Source of the DNA: Notospermus geniculatus
Lineage: Eukaryota > Nemertea > Pilidiophora > Heteronemertea > Lineidae
Direction of reading: 5' to 3'
Length of the DNA: 64,000 nt
NCBI GenBank assembly: GCA_002633025.1
Contig: NMRB01000410.1
Span: 76,251 to 140,250 of the forward strand
Of this stretch, positions 22,162 to 33,269 are shown in pieces. The translations under genes and the position numbers were made by a program. The notes beneath the pieces are model-generated. The model had not been told where the DNA came from and searched no databases. It was given only the letters and a program-made list of their open reading frames with translations. The stretch's first letter is position 1, and the number at the start of each line of letters is the position of its first letter.

Positions 22162-22854
22162 ATTGCTTTTTGTCATTCACGGGCAGAGTTCTTCAGTTAC
22201 TGGCCAAATACTATAACAAACACTGATGAATCCTCCATGCACGATCATGTCAGGGCGACATTACCTCGTCAACTACCTATAAAGACGCTCAGGGTGATAT
22301 CAACCAGACGTCTTGCATAATATACTCTGGTAATATATTTACCCTCACGTCTGTCCTCGGTCTTAAAATACTATCAATATTATGTTACACATGGTTGGCT
22401 ATTGTGTCGTGGGTTCTTTGCCAGATCGATCGGAAGCTTAGCGGCGTGGTTTCCCTTGTGCAAACTCACCGTGACTTTTGTTACCATTAGAAAGAGAAGA
22501 CTGGGGAATATATCAGGGGTTCACAGACTGAAGTCTGCCGTGGATTAGGTGTCCAGTGTGATTTTCCCGTTGCTGTTTAAGGCTCTGGGGCCGGAGATGA
22601 TGAACTGGTAACATCTTTACGGCAGCACAGCCAGCGAAGTGCTCATTGTGAAGTCCCCAAACCACAGCCTCGAACATTCTTCGATATTCCTTCTCAGATT
22701 CAAATGAACATTCCTGGGCCCATATTCATAAAACTACTTCAGGCCCGTATACACAGCTCACGCTTTAGCCGTAATTTGGAAAAGTGTAACTTTAGCTGTA
22801 CTTTGCTAATGCACAAGACTCCACTTTCACGAAAGTGAAACTTTCATTGAGAAC

Positions 22855-22868
22855 TACATGTACATGTA
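22855..22868. other. Double TACATGTA footprint
   Basis: GAACTACATGTACATGTACTTC stands where the family consensus is GAACTACTTC. This is a 12-bp gain, two units of CATGTA at one TA. Confidence 0.8.
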
Positions 22869-23090
22869 CTTCAGTGTGACAGACCTTTTTTAATCGTAAA
22901 AAGGGCAAGAACGTATAACCCTTGGCCAAATAATGCCTCGATGTTCTGAAGCACCCTTCCTGTCCATGAAGTTCGTAAAAAGACTGCAAAAGATTTGCCA
23001 CTAAGTCCACTCCGTTCGCACACAGTTTGAGTCCGTTCGGCAACATTTTCAAGAAGTACTGATCGAGAACTAGCTCAGTGTGATGGGGGC
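22868..23090. mobile_element. GCCCCCATCACACTGA element family, copy 3
   Basis: It reads from CTTCAGTGTGACAG to GAACTAGCTCAGTGTG. A double TACATGTA insertion (22855-22868) sits at its left end. Confidence 0.65.
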
Positions 23091-23092
23091 AT

Positions 23093-23338
23093 TAAGGGCC
23101 TGTCACACTGAAGTCGTTCTCAAAACGTCCTGCCCCGTCCTAAAAAAATCGGGCTAGAACGTGTAACCCTTGGCCACATAATGCCACGATGTTCTGGAGC
23201 ACCCTTCCCGTCCATGAAGTTCGTAAAAAGACTGTAAAAAGTTGCCACTACGTCCAGTCCATTCGCACACAGTTTGAGCCCATTCGGCAACATTTTCAAG
23301 AACGTACTGAGAACTAGCTCAGTGTGATTGGGGCATCA
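23093..23338. mobile_element. GCCCCCATCACACTGA element family, copy 4
   Basis: A full-length relative of copy 2 within the tandem duplication. It shows the middle sequence that is missing at the N in copy 2. Confidence 0.7.
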
Positions 23339-24845
23339 GGTGGCCGTTGATGGCAATGAGCAATAAAGTTGTCTCCTGTACAGCGCGCTTTGAGAAGCGG
23401 ACAATCCTTAGACGTGACCTGGTCATATCTGTACATATCTTCCGGTTCGACTGTCAGGATCAATGGTATCATACTATCTCACGTAAGACCGAAGTCAAAG
23501 TACTGCTCAGAGCAATGAATGGGCACTGTACTAGCAAATCGTGCCTTTTATGATGCAGATTACGGCCAGTCGCTTGTGGAGATATGGCTGCATGTGTTCG
23601 TGAATGTGCGATGTCCTAATGGGAAGTGCTTGACATCCATTCATTAACCCTGTCTGGAAACTCAGCTCAATACTAGTATGTGCATCACTTGATCTTTTCA
23701 TACCAGAGGAGAGTGCCAAGTGTTGAGTCGACCGAGGGTCAAACTCACGCCTCTGGGACATGGGTCCGACGCCACTCAAAGCACTGTGCCATATACTGCA
23801 CCAACAACAACCAGTGTGGTAAAGTCATTGACTAGTATTCATAAAAGTTAGCAAAAAAATGTTTTTACTTAAGATTTGCACAGCAGTGTCCAATGTAAAT
23901 GTATTACAAGTCTTGATAAGTAAAAGCATTTGCTAGCTTTTATAAATATCAGCCACACTTGTAATCTGAGGGAGCATGGTTGACTGAAGGAATAGCTCGA
24001 TGTTTACAACCAAGTGGAATAGTGTTGAGTGTAGCTGTTACTTTAACCAAACATGCCCCCACTTATCGCTATGAAGATATTGCTTTTTGCCATTCACGGG
24101 CAGAGTTCTTCAGTTACTGGCCAAATACTATTAACAAACACTGATGAATCCTCCATGCACGATCATGTCAGGGCGACATTACCTCGTCAATTACCTATAA
24201 AGACGCTCAGGGTGATATCAACCAGACGTCTTGCATAATATACTCTGGTAATATATTTACCCTCACGTCTGTCCTCGGTCTTAAAATACTATCAATATTA
24301 TGTTACACATGGTTGGCTATTGTGTCGTGGGTTCTTTGCCAGATCGATCGGAAGCTTAGCGGCATGGTTTCCCTTGTGCAAACTGTCCGTGACTTTGGTT
24401 ACCATTAGAAAGAGAAGACGAATATCAGGAGTTCGCAGACTGAAGTCTGCCGTGGATTAGGTGTTCAGTGTGATTTTCCCGTTGCTGTTTAAGGCTCTGG
24501 GGCCGGAGATGATGAACTGGTAACATCTTTACGGCACCGCAGCGAGCGAAGTGCTCATATTGTGAAGTGCCCATGCCGTGCAATGGGATCCTAGCTACAA
24601 TAGAGGGCAGCACACCGAAACCCGGTCCTATACAATGGACGCCTTTTGTGTGGGAAATTGATCAGGACCGGGATGTCAGATGCATTTAGTTTTAACCACT
24701 AGTGACACCTATTGAGGCAGTGGGCTAGGGTCCCCAATAAAGCAGAGCCTCGAAGCATAGATATTCCTTCAGATTCAAATGAATTTTCCTGGGCCCATAT
24801 TCATAAAACTATACTTCAGTAGGCCTGTATGCACAGCCCACACTT
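23093..24845. repeat. ~2.5-kb tandem duplication, copy B
   Basis: Near-identical to copy A apart from element insertions. B has its own ~165-bp insertion at ~24575-24740 that contains ACCCGGTCC/GGACCGGG. Confidence 0.85.
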
Positions 24846-24998
24846 TAGCCGTACTTTGGAAAAGTGTAACTTTAGCTGTACTTTGCTAATGCACAAGACT
24901 CCACTTTCGTGAAAGTAACACTTTCAAAGCCCCAAATGAAAGTGACTGCTAAGTCAGGTCTGGAGGTCCCTTTAGCCGCACTTTCAGCTGATAATTGG

Positions 24999-25125
24999 GA
25001 GTTTTCGCAAAGCCCCCGAAACGCCAACGCGAACGCCCAATCCCATTGTTCGATGCCACGAAGAGAGCACCGAACAAAAGGACAGACGTTTGCATTGGCG
25101 TTTCGGGGGCTTTGCGAAAACTCGC
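24999..25125. mobile_element. 127-bp fold-back element
   Basis: GTTTTCGCAAAGCCCCCGAA pairs with TTCGGGGGCTTTGCGAAAAC. The interior matches the fragment at 10.4-10.5 kb. Confidence 0.75.
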
Positions 25126-25289
25126 TAGTGGCACATATACGCGTTCAAATACTTCAAAGCACATGTACCATGGATTTTTGGATAATCTTCACAATTTTGA
25201 CGAACTTCAGTGTGTCAAAGGGGTTGGGCATTTTATTAGAGATCGGGCCACCCCAGAAGAACAGTTTGTATACAGGTACCGTTTTTAAC

Positions 25290-25985
25290 CAGGTTTTCGA
25301 AGAAAGTCCTGGTTATTAAATTACCGAAAGTGGCGGGCGTTCGGGCGTCCGGGCGGTCGGGCGGTCGGGCGTCCGGGCGTCTTGTCCGACTGATAACTTA
25401 AAAACGGCTTGAGATTTTCTTTTGAAATTTTTGGGACATGTTGCTTGTAAGTAGACGTTGTTTCCTTTCGATATTCAGCGTCATTCGATTCAAGGTTTGG
25501 CCAATAGGGGGCTAAATGTGAAAACAGGAAAAGTGCTATTTCTCCTGAATGAATGGACGGAACGTCACCAAATTTTTATCATTGGTATATCTAATGACGA
25601 TACATAACATAATACCCGGGTTTTTGATTGGACATACTTTTCAAGGTCACAGAGGTCAAAGTTCGGCAAAAGTTACGAACTTGGGACATTTCGTCGTTAT
25701 TTCAGCTACCAACTTCGTACCTTGCATATATGTGTACAAGAGGGACACCTTCTGAAATACCTAGTTTCAGGCCGATCGGACATCCAATATGGCCGCCAGG
25801 CAGCATTACCCAAAAATCATCGAAGTGTCATAACATGGGAACGACTTGACCCAGAACTGCGCCTTCCAAATATCATGAACTAACCACAGACACCTAACAA
25901 TGCCTCGTCATTTCAGCCTCTACCTCATTTTATTCACGCCGCCACTTCGAAAACCTGGTTATTCGCCACGCCCAGCGTGCGCCTT
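25290..25985. repeat. Dispersed-repeat-like segment bounded by CCTGGTTATT motifs
   Basis: It starts AACCAGGTTTTCGAAGAAAG, has a GCGTCCGGGCGGTCGGGCG stretch at ~25345-25381 and ends CGAAAACCTGGTTATTCG. The organisation looks like an interspersed repeat, but no second copy is present here. Confidence 0.4.
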
Positions 25986-26612
25986 GTTATCAGCAAAAAT
26001 CAGGCTGACGATAACGCAAAAGATTCAAGAATCATTTGATCATTCATGTGGTGCAGATAGAAACCTTCAGACAACAAAAACAGTGATCGATGAGACTGCC
26101 AGGTCCAGTGATAGTAGTTTGCTGGACAACACAACAGCATCCTGAAGACAAAAATATGTAGAAAAAATAATAACGAACCCTGCATTTTTCTGCAATATTT
26201 TATCATTTTATTCAAACTAAAATATTTTGAAAGTAACAGATTGATCTCTTCGTCCTGAATGTGAATCTGCCCGGTTTTTAGAGTCATGGTCATGGTCCTC
26301 CTCGACACACAGTTTAATTACAATGGAAATCTTCCGTTACTTCATTTAAATCCTCGAAATATTACACAACACAGCTTATGGAACTTATTACCCACGCTTG
26401 AAATCAAACTTTTTAAGGTAAGGCTAAAGTGCCGTCGCAGAATTCCAAGCTGAACTCTCCGAAAGTTATAGGCTACTTTAGCCTCACTCTACAAAGTGCG
26501 ACTTTTCTAAAAAGTGGAACTTTCGAAAAGTGTGGGCTGTGCATACGGGTCTGCTTTGTTCAACACCAAAAGACATTTTGACTTAAGTATGTTCATGAAT
26601 ATGGACTCAGGA

Positions 26613-27380
26613 ACGCGGCCGCATGAAGTGCCGGGGTGGGGTGGCCGTGTGGACAATTCTTTTGTTAAAATCTAAGTTGGGTAATTCTTGTTTTCCACAG
26701 CAATGCTCCGCAATCCCTCCTGGAACAACAGAAGCAACACTTTTCAAGGTGGACATTCTTTACTTTCACTGCATCCCCGAGTTATTCCAGGCTACCTTTT
26801 TCACTCAATAAGCCCAGAGCCCTAGGCTTCTTTAATCTACGTATTTTTTAGCCAATATCAGTTTACCTAATTGACATATCCCTTGTTTTTGTATAACTGT
26901 GCATTCTTTGCCGACATTTTTTTACATCAGTTTCCAATACAGCGGAGAAAATATCATGATGTCTTTAAGACAAAGAAGCAGGTGTTTACTATCCTGTCGG
27001 GGAGTTACCAATCTCCTAGAATGTTTACCTTCCGGAAAAAAAGGAGAGCTTCCCTGTCATGGATGTGGGATAGATGTTCTTTTACTAACAAGAGTTACAG
27101 TAGCTCGGGGGATGTGAGGAGACCAAACCAAATATGGGTATACACTTGATGAAATGTCTGCGGGTAGGCCTACATGGTGAAGGTTTTTCACCTATGCAAC
27201 CAACCGAGGGCTTGCGTTTCAGAAACACGTCGAAACAAAAGAAACTCCAATAATCTGTCCTACTCCGTTGCAACAAAAAGATTGCAGTAGCCTCAGGGCA
27301 GAATATAGCTTGTGTTGGCCCATTAAAGCCTGTTCCACGGTCAAATTTTCTGAATATGCTGAATGTGGGCTGGCAGTTGA
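26613..27380. other. No supported gene
   Basis: A plus-strand frame around 26.87-27.15 kb is rich in basic residues but lacks a convincing splice-site pair or motif. Confidence 0.35.
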
Positions 27381-27610
27381 TACGGGAGAATCCAGCTTAC
27401 CTCGACGCGAGTCCATGTCATAAAAATTTGCTATGTTCTAATGATACCGTAATATCGTAGGGGTAGCATAATGGTAAATGGAACAGCTTGTATTATACCT
27501 AAGCTGTTCCATCTACCATTATGCTACCCCTACTATATTACGATATTATTAGAACTTACAAATTTTTTATGACCTGGACTCGCGTCGAGGTACGTTGGAT
27601 TCTCCCGTAT
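27381..27610. mobile_element. 230-bp near-perfect fold-back element
   Basis: The arms of ~108 bp (ACGGGAGAATCCAGCTTACC..., ...GGATTCTCCCGT) contain CTCGACGCGAGTCC and GTAGGGGTAGCATAATGG. The stem is long enough to form a strong hairpin RNA if transcribed. It is most likely a MITE. Confidence 0.8.
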
Positions 27611-28074
27611 GTATTGTAATTGTTTGTTCAGTCGTGGGCCTGGAATCTACATATTCAAAATTTCATGAGAAATTTTTGACCGCATGAACCGCGCTTATTA
27701 GTGCATCTGCATTTTGGTGGAGAACTGATTTTTTTTTCTCAAAAATCACCAAATATATTTGTACGCATGTTTTAGATTAAAGAAATACCAATACACAATA
27801 CTGTTTGTTGAATTACGTCAGACTTTAATCTAATGATTAAAAATGTACACCGTAACTCACGTTGGGAAACCTAAAAAATCTAAAAATGTTGGGAAAATGT
27901 TACAAAACTAGTCACCCCACGTCATTGAATGACTGGAAGTACCGCTTACTTTGAACTTCTACGTTGAATGACTAGGCCATAACTCTAATCCATTTCATGT
28001 CATAGAATCTCACACAATTTACACACTCTCAATTAACTTCACTCCCTAATATTATGTACCAGGCGGACGTTTCT

Positions 28075-28180
28075 CTACTGCCACTGACTCACTGCCACTG
28101 CCACTGCCACTGTACTGACTCATTGCCACTGCCACTGACTCACTGCCATTGCCACTGCCACTGACTCACTGCCACTGAAA
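28075..28180. repeat. CTGCCA-based simple repeat
   Basis: Tandem CACTGC/CACTGA hexamers (ACTGCCACTGACTCACTGCC). The second copy at 34592-34700 differs in repeat number. Confidence 0.85.
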
Positions 28181-28745
28181 AAAAGATCTAAAATGCCAGT
28201 TAAACTTTTCAGTACTAGACACGATTTTGATGGGATCATGTAGGTAGGGTTGCATCAAACAAACATATTTTTAAGGATGGCCTGATTTTGACATCCGAGA
28301 CATCGCTGATTATTGACGAGTTTGGATATTTTCTATATCCTTCTTGCCAGTTTGTGAAATTCCTGATATTCGAATCGATTATCGAATCAGATATTTCGAC
28401 CTGCTAAGAAAAAGCGAATTGAAATCGAATCTTTTTGTCATAAAAGTATTTTTCTTTGTCACATTTCAATACTTGGTATTTGTACAGACGAGAAGTAGTC
28501 GTTATTTTTTTCTAAATTGGCAATTTACGATGCAGTATCATATTGATATTTTGGGATGGATTTCACCACGAAAAAAGTAACTATTGGCAAACTTGGGTTG
28601 TTCAATTTAATCCAATAGTGTTGGATATCAAGTAGGCGTTTAGTCTGGACAATAATTTCTTGTATAAGATACTGATATATACTACAATATAGTAGAGAGA
28701 TTTAGACCTCCTATCAGGGAGACTAACGTTAAGCATTGTTTAGCG

Positions 28746-28753
28746 TACATGTA
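28746..28753. other. TACATGTA present in unit A, TA in unit B
   Basis: GCGTACATGTAACTGTCGC here versus GCGTAACTGTCGC at ~35262. A second, compound difference follows at 28867-28880, where TACATGTACAATGTACAAT faces TACAAT. Confidence 0.85.
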
Positions 28754-29299
28754 ACTGTCGCAAATATTGCCACTTTAATTTGTTGACAGCCGGCGCCACC
28801 GGCGGTGATTGCATTATTCTCCAATACCATAGTTTTGCCTTTCGCCGCAGTGTTGAAGAATGTGTGATTACATGTACAATGTACAATACAATGCATACAG
28901 GTTGATACCCTACCTAGGCCCACTTCGGCCTATGAACGTAAAGGAATCTTGCTCTCGGACGGGGACATATGTTCCTTCCACACCAGTTTGATACAGAGCA
29001 ATGACCGCAGAAAAAGCACCTGGTACCTGCCCTTGAAATCTATTTATAGCCCAGGCTATTGGCAGCCCGTGGCTAAGTCTGACCCCGTACGTGACGAAGT
29101 CCCTAAAAGACCTTATCGCCCGCTTCCTATCGGCAATTACTCGCCAAGTGCAACAATCGTCGTTGCTATAATGGTCATGCATGTTTAGAATGTTGTCGGC
29201 CAAGTATTGATGTTACCGCTAGCACAACTCGTGTGTGCAACAAGAAAGTTCTCTCCGCAGAACATGCCTGAGGATTAGGAAATTATTTGAGTAAAAGCG

Positions 29300-29439
29300 G
29301 TGACAGACTGGCGCGTAAGCAACGCGTCGGGAAAGGTTCAACCAGTCAGGGAGGCGGTAACACGGACCGAAACACCTACCAAAGAATCTGATTGGTGGAA
29401 CGCCTGCACGACGCGTCGCGTACGCGCCAGTCTGTCACA
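29300..29439. mobile_element. Fold-back element (unit A copy)
   Basis: GTGACAGACTGGCGCGTA pairs with TACGCGCCAGTCTGTCAC, with inner AACGCGTCGGG/CGACGCGT. The second copy is at 35853-35992. Confidence 0.75.
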
Positions 29440-29622
29440 GGTGTAATGTTTTTCAGTGTGGCCATTTTTTCTGTGCGACTCTCATTGTTTGGAACACACT
29501 GGGAAACCGACTCACTGGTCTCTGTGTCGCTCATTGTCAAGTCGCGCCTTATTAATTCCGTCAATCTATTGTAATGACACACTGGCACACGGGCCACATT
29601 GAAAAACGTTACACCGGGCTTA
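29438..29622. mobile_element. GGTGTAACGTTTTTCAGTG fold-back element (unit A copy)
   Basis: The ends GGTGTAATGTTTTTCAGTGT and TTGAAAAACGTTACACC are inverted. Relatives are at 16033-16362, 35992-36172 and, as an end fragment, 58236-58294. Confidence 0.75.
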
Positions 29623-30142
29623 AGATTAGTTGCTAGATTACAGAATGGGTTAATGCATTTGGTTGACGTCTTTTGTTTTTTACTTGTTAATGCTTTAGGT
29701 AAAAAAAGTCCGAAAGTTCCATAAGTGCCAGTACAGATATCTTGGCCGCCTAATTTCGGTTTTTTCACTCGAGAGTAGCGATTACAGCGTTGGAATAATT
29801 TTTAACCAGAGAACTGTAATACGATATTAAAACTTTTCTTACCAAACTAGCGTTTAATATTCGCTTATTGGCCATCTCTCTTGCTTTATGGGAAATTACT
29901 GGTTGATTTAAACAGCATTCATGGTTTTCCTGTTGGTAGAATGGCACGTGGAAGATCGGTAACAAAGAGACATGCCAACCTTTGCTGTACACATCGACCT
30001 TAATGAAAATCTAGATTGGTTCATCGCGGCCGCTGATTAAATCGATTGCCGAGTGTTGCGGCACGAAATTGTGTTTGAATTTCTTTCGTCGTCCGCTGTG
30101 TGACTTGATTAGAGTGGCTTCGTGTCCTTTCTGTAGCGATTG

Positions 30143-30329
30143 TGGTTCCAGATCTCACCGCTAGGTCAAATACTGAGTTCGGTGCGGCAGCGCCTGTCGT
30201 CAACGATCACGTGATCTCTGAAAAGCGCGTTGATTGGTTGCTCTCATTGAACAAAAGAGCGATCCTTTACATCAGCCAATCAACGACAGGCTCTACCGAT
30301 TTATTCCTACCGGTGAGATCGGAAACCAA
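30143..30329. mobile_element. Fold-back element (unit A copy)
   Basis: TTCCAGATCTCACCG pairs with CGGTGAGATCGGAA. The inner arms GCCTGTCGTCAACG and GTTGATTGG also pair. Confidence 0.65.
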
Positions 30330-30388
30330 TCTTTTCCTTCTGTACAGTTACGGGGGGGGGGGCTCGCTTCGTTAAAAAATGGCGTAAA

Positions 30389-30880
30389 GGGAGGGCAGTG
30401 CAGTGGTTAAGCGTCGAAGACGAGACCGAAAGTCCGCGGGTTCGACACCCGGCCAAGTTGTATAGCCTGTGCAGAGTCGTTCAAACAGGCGCAAAGCCAG
30501 GGCATTGGCCCTGGGGCCGGTTGCACAAAACGCACGAGAGCGCTAACTTGGTGTTAGCGCTAACTTTACGTTAGATGACGTAAAAATCCCTTGTCTTTTT
30601 ACGTCATTTAACATAAAGTTAGCGCTAACACCAAGTTAGCACTAACATGAGTTTTGTGCAACCCAGCCCTGGTAAGTATGGAAGAGGCCATTTTAAGCTA
30701 CCCCGGTACTCCTGTTCTTCACTTGGATGGAGTCTTTTACTTTCCCTCAGTTGCAAAGGCAGGTACAAGGCACTACTACGTCTTGCTGTCGCATGCGACA
30801 GAATTACAAGCACTGCTATCGCGGCCAAGTCGTCACTTTGCTTCCTCATCTGGTCTAAAGGACCAATACAAGTGAGCGTT
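30389..30880 (+). mobile_element. tRNA-headed SINE interrupted by a MITE (unit A copy)
   Basis: The head has an A-box-like GCAGTGGTTAAGC and a B box, GGTTCGACACC. The body ~30672-30812 is homologous to the 9.4-9.55 kb SINE body, but in opposite orientation relative to the head. A fold-back element splits it at 30515-30665. The 3' limit is uncertain. Confidence 0.65.
30515..30665. mobile_element. 151-bp MITE inside the SINE, TSD GCCCTGG
   Basis: GGTTGCACAAAAC...GTTTTGTGCAACC ends and long inner arms (GCGCTAACTTGGTGTTAGCG). GCCCTGG is duplicated at 30508-30514 and 30666-30672, and the uninterrupted order is seen in the 9.5-kb SINE. Present in both units, so it predates the duplication. Confidence 0.8.
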
Positions 30881-31496
30881 GAATGAGCTGCCCTTGTGCT
30901 CCCAAGAATTGTGAGACTACTGTATAACAGTGTAAATCTCCATTCAACAAGTCTCAAATACGGCCTCTGGTTCTTACTGATGCTGATGAGAGAGGCCGAA
31001 ACAGAGATCAAAAAAATATCGCAAACGAATATACTCTGTGACTTGTTTGTCCATGAACCCTCATATCGTTGCATCTTCCGAACCATGAACAACCTGGGCT
31101 CGTTAGTCGTACCAACCCCCAGGCAACTAATCACGCTCCAAATATGACTAGATAACAATGTATATTATAGTACGATAGGATTGCAAATTGCCATGTTGTT
31201 TTAAAGGCAGTCCGGGCACGTCGCAGTCTGCACGTGTTGGTGTCTCAAACCAAAACCGGTTGGGTAGACATGTACAGAAATCTCAGTGGGATCGTCTCGG
31301 CAAACCATGCTTGTGAGGAAAAACCTGTGTGCGTTACCTCATCTCTGCAAGTTTTCTGCCCCCGACACGTCTCACAGACATTTTTTTTAAAAATCTGGCT
31401 GTCTGGGCTTGGAAGAGGCTAGAAGAGGAAGTGTGATGTGTGCTACCAGGTTTTGGTATCCAACATAGAGCACAACAAACGACACACAAAATGATA

Positions 31497-31639
31497 GTAA
31501 AAGTAAAGTCGTCGGGTCTCCCTCAGGCACTTTCTAGTAGAGATTCCAGAACTGGGATCTCTACTAGAAAGTGCCTGAGGAAGACCCCGCTTGGGGTCGA
31601 AAATTTGCGAAATTCGGAGACAATTACTTTACTTCTACT
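31497..31639. mobile_element. Fold-back element with GACCCC...GGGGTC hairpins
   Basis: GTAAAAGTAAAGTCGTC pairs with the right end. An inner TCAGGCACTTTCTAGTAGAG hairpin and TTGGGGTCGAAAATTTGCG are typical of the family. Relatives are at 38575-38749 and 57915-58140. Confidence 0.65.
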
Positions 31640-31849
31640 ATCTACCAGGTTTTGGAGTGCATGAGATAAGATGTTCTCACAGAGACATGCATGAATTTGT
31701 ATGTGTGCTGCCGGTTTTAGGGCTCTTTTCATCCATACCGTCATTATACAAATGTTTTGACCCAAGTGTAGGGAGACACCGACCCTCCCCGAACCATTTT
31801 TTCAAGTGTCGATACAACAGAACATGACTTCCTTGTTCGTGACTTTAGT

Positions 31850-32132
31850 CATGAGATCATCAAATTAAGATCATACCATCCGGACATTTGGACATAAACA
31901 GGATAAGACGTACTTGTCGAATTAATTACATGAAGTGGATGCCACTGATATCTAGAAAACGAGAATTGAAGTCCGGATGCTGTGAACATGTTCTTTGATG
32001 AAGTACACAAGTCGTCCGTATGTTGTAACGGAAAGTGTGACCCATCGTATGGCAGTGTATCTAGGAATGATGAAGTGATACTAGTATATTCATGACCAGC
32101 CCAGCTCTGAAGACGTCTTTCGGCAAGTCACG
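31850..32132 (+). promoter_or_regulatory. Conserved promoter-proximal block of lectin gene 1
   Basis: About 280 bp shared with the regions before genes 2 and 3 (GAGATCATCAAATTA, GACGTACTTGTCGAAT, AGACGTCTTTCG). A TATATT-like motif lies ~45 bp before the ATG. Position and sharing suggest the core promoter and 5' UTR. Confidence 0.5.
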
Positions 32133-33164
32133 ATGGCCGACCTCGCGGTGTTTTGGTTGCTTCTCTCCTTGTTGGTGGGACTCGTTTCGTCTTCGGTAAC
32201 TTTGAACTGGATACCTCGCTTGCATTCTCATTGGGGGTGGGTCAACGGGAATAAACGCAAGGGTTTGGACACGGAGTATGCACTCGTGATGAAGACGGAT
32301 AATTCGAAGGGCTATACCTGGTATGATGGCCGGGATATCTGCATGTCACATGGCGGCGACTTACTTTCACTGGTAAACGGTGAGTTACATCATGGCGTCC
32401 CCTTCTTCACGATGCCTGGAGCCGCGGGACGTCCCGTGTGGACTGGTATGAACAGATTAGAACAGCTGAACAGGTGGACGTGGTCCGACGGGGTGGAGGA
32501 CACGTGTTCCGGAGCAAAACTCGGGCTTGAAAAGCCAAATTTGAAATGTGCCACTGCAACTCTGCAGTATATGTGGAATCGTACTAGTCAAGTAAGCCTC
32601 TTCAGCGCTAGCCCTTGGGAACCCTTCCACTGCGGCAGCGAGAAGCCGGGCTTCATCTGTAAAAGAAAGAGAGGGGTGACCACGCCCAAGACCAGACCCG
32701 TCACGGCTAAAGTCAATAGTAGTTGTCCGGATGGATGGCGCGACTCCGGTAGTAACAGATGCTATAAGGTTTATGGACACTCGACTGGACTGGACTGGAC
32801 AACAGCAGTGGCCACGTGCCTGTCTCTTCCGTATTACAAACCCAACCTGGCTTGTGCGAATTGGGTAAAGGAGATTGACGCCCTTGCACGACTGGTGACT
32901 AGTCCGACTCCGGGGAGATTCTGGTTCGGTTTGTTTCGGGAGGACGTGAGGAAACCATGGGTGTGGGCCGATAATACCACGTTCGATATGAACTTCTCCT
33001 ATTTCCACAAATATTTTCAACACGACAAGGATTACGGCGGGGGTGTGGTCGACAACAGAGCCAGACCGAGAGGATCATGGGATACGGTGACTGACAAGGA
33101 TGGTCTTCGCTCGAAGGTCACCAAGTACATTTGCCAGACTGAGAAAGATCCAAATGACGAATGA
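32133..33164 (+). CDS. Secreted two-domain C-type-lectin-like protein 1
   Basis: A single-exon gene of 343 codons. Residues 1-20 are a signal peptide (FWLLLSLLVGLVSS). CTLD1 spans ~48-178, with C70, C139, C167 and C176 in the canonical C1-C4 order and WTGM, WTWSDG and FICK motifs. A basic T/P-rich linker (KRKRGVTTPK) has a possible proprotein-convertase site. CTLD2 spans ~198-336, with C198-C210 (long-form pair), C229 and C334, and FWFGLF, WVWAD and YICQ. The inner C2-C3 pair is missing in CTLD2. Canonical EPN/QPD and WND calcium/sugar residues are absent, so a protein or non-classical ligand is likelier. An extra Cys125 is unique to this copy. Sequons are at N149, N195, N281 and N287. It is probably an extracellular recognition protein. 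Confidence 0.9.
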   Translation: MADLAVFWLLLSLLVGLVSSSVTLNWIPRLHSHWGWVNGNKRKGLDTEYALVMKTDNSKGYTWYDGRDICMSHGGDLLSLVNGELHHGVPFFTMPGAAGRPVWTGMNRLEQLNRWTWSDGVEDTCSGAKLGLEKPNLKCATATLQYMWNRTSQVSLFSASPWEPFHCGSEKPGFICKRKRGVTTPKTRPVTAKVNSSCPDGWRDSGSNRCYKVYGHSTGLDWTTAVATCLSLPYYKPNLACANWVKEIDALARLVTSPTPGRFWFGLFREDVRKPWVWADNTTFDMNFSYFHKYFQHDKDYGGGVVDNRARPRGSWDTVTDKDGLRSKVTKYICQTEKDPNDE

Positions 33165-33269
33165 AACGAGTTCAACTCAGTGTATATTCAAGGAAGACAA
33201 CGCACAGCTGAAAATGCATGAAAAAAGATTGATCCTACCAAAAATTTATAACCTGTATAGATCTACTTG

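Larger units (their letters stand above)
20262..22740. repeat. ~2.5-kb tandem duplication, copy A
   Basis: It matches 23093-24845 (GGTGGCCGTTGATGGCAATG..., AATCTGAGGGAGCATGGTTG..., GAAGTGCTCA). Copy A carries two fold-back elements absent from B (20944-21671 and 22044-22161). Confidence 0.85.
24785..26612. mobile_element. Large (~1.8 kb) inverted-repeat element or nested cluster
   Basis: The left arm (CCATATTCATAAAACTATAC, GCACAGCCCACACTTT) is complementary to the right arm at 26500-26612 (AAGTGTGGGCTGTGCATAC, GTTCATGAATATGG). The interior holds other repeats and no transposase. Confidence 0.55.

Noticed and set aside
30392-30460. tRNA gene (and copy at 36961)
   Set aside because: Only the promoter boxes are tRNA-like. 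It is the head of a SINE and is followed by SINE body.
32457-33023. 188-codon minus-strand frame inside lectin gene 1
   Set aside because: Antisense shadow of a conserved coding exon. No features of a protein of its own.
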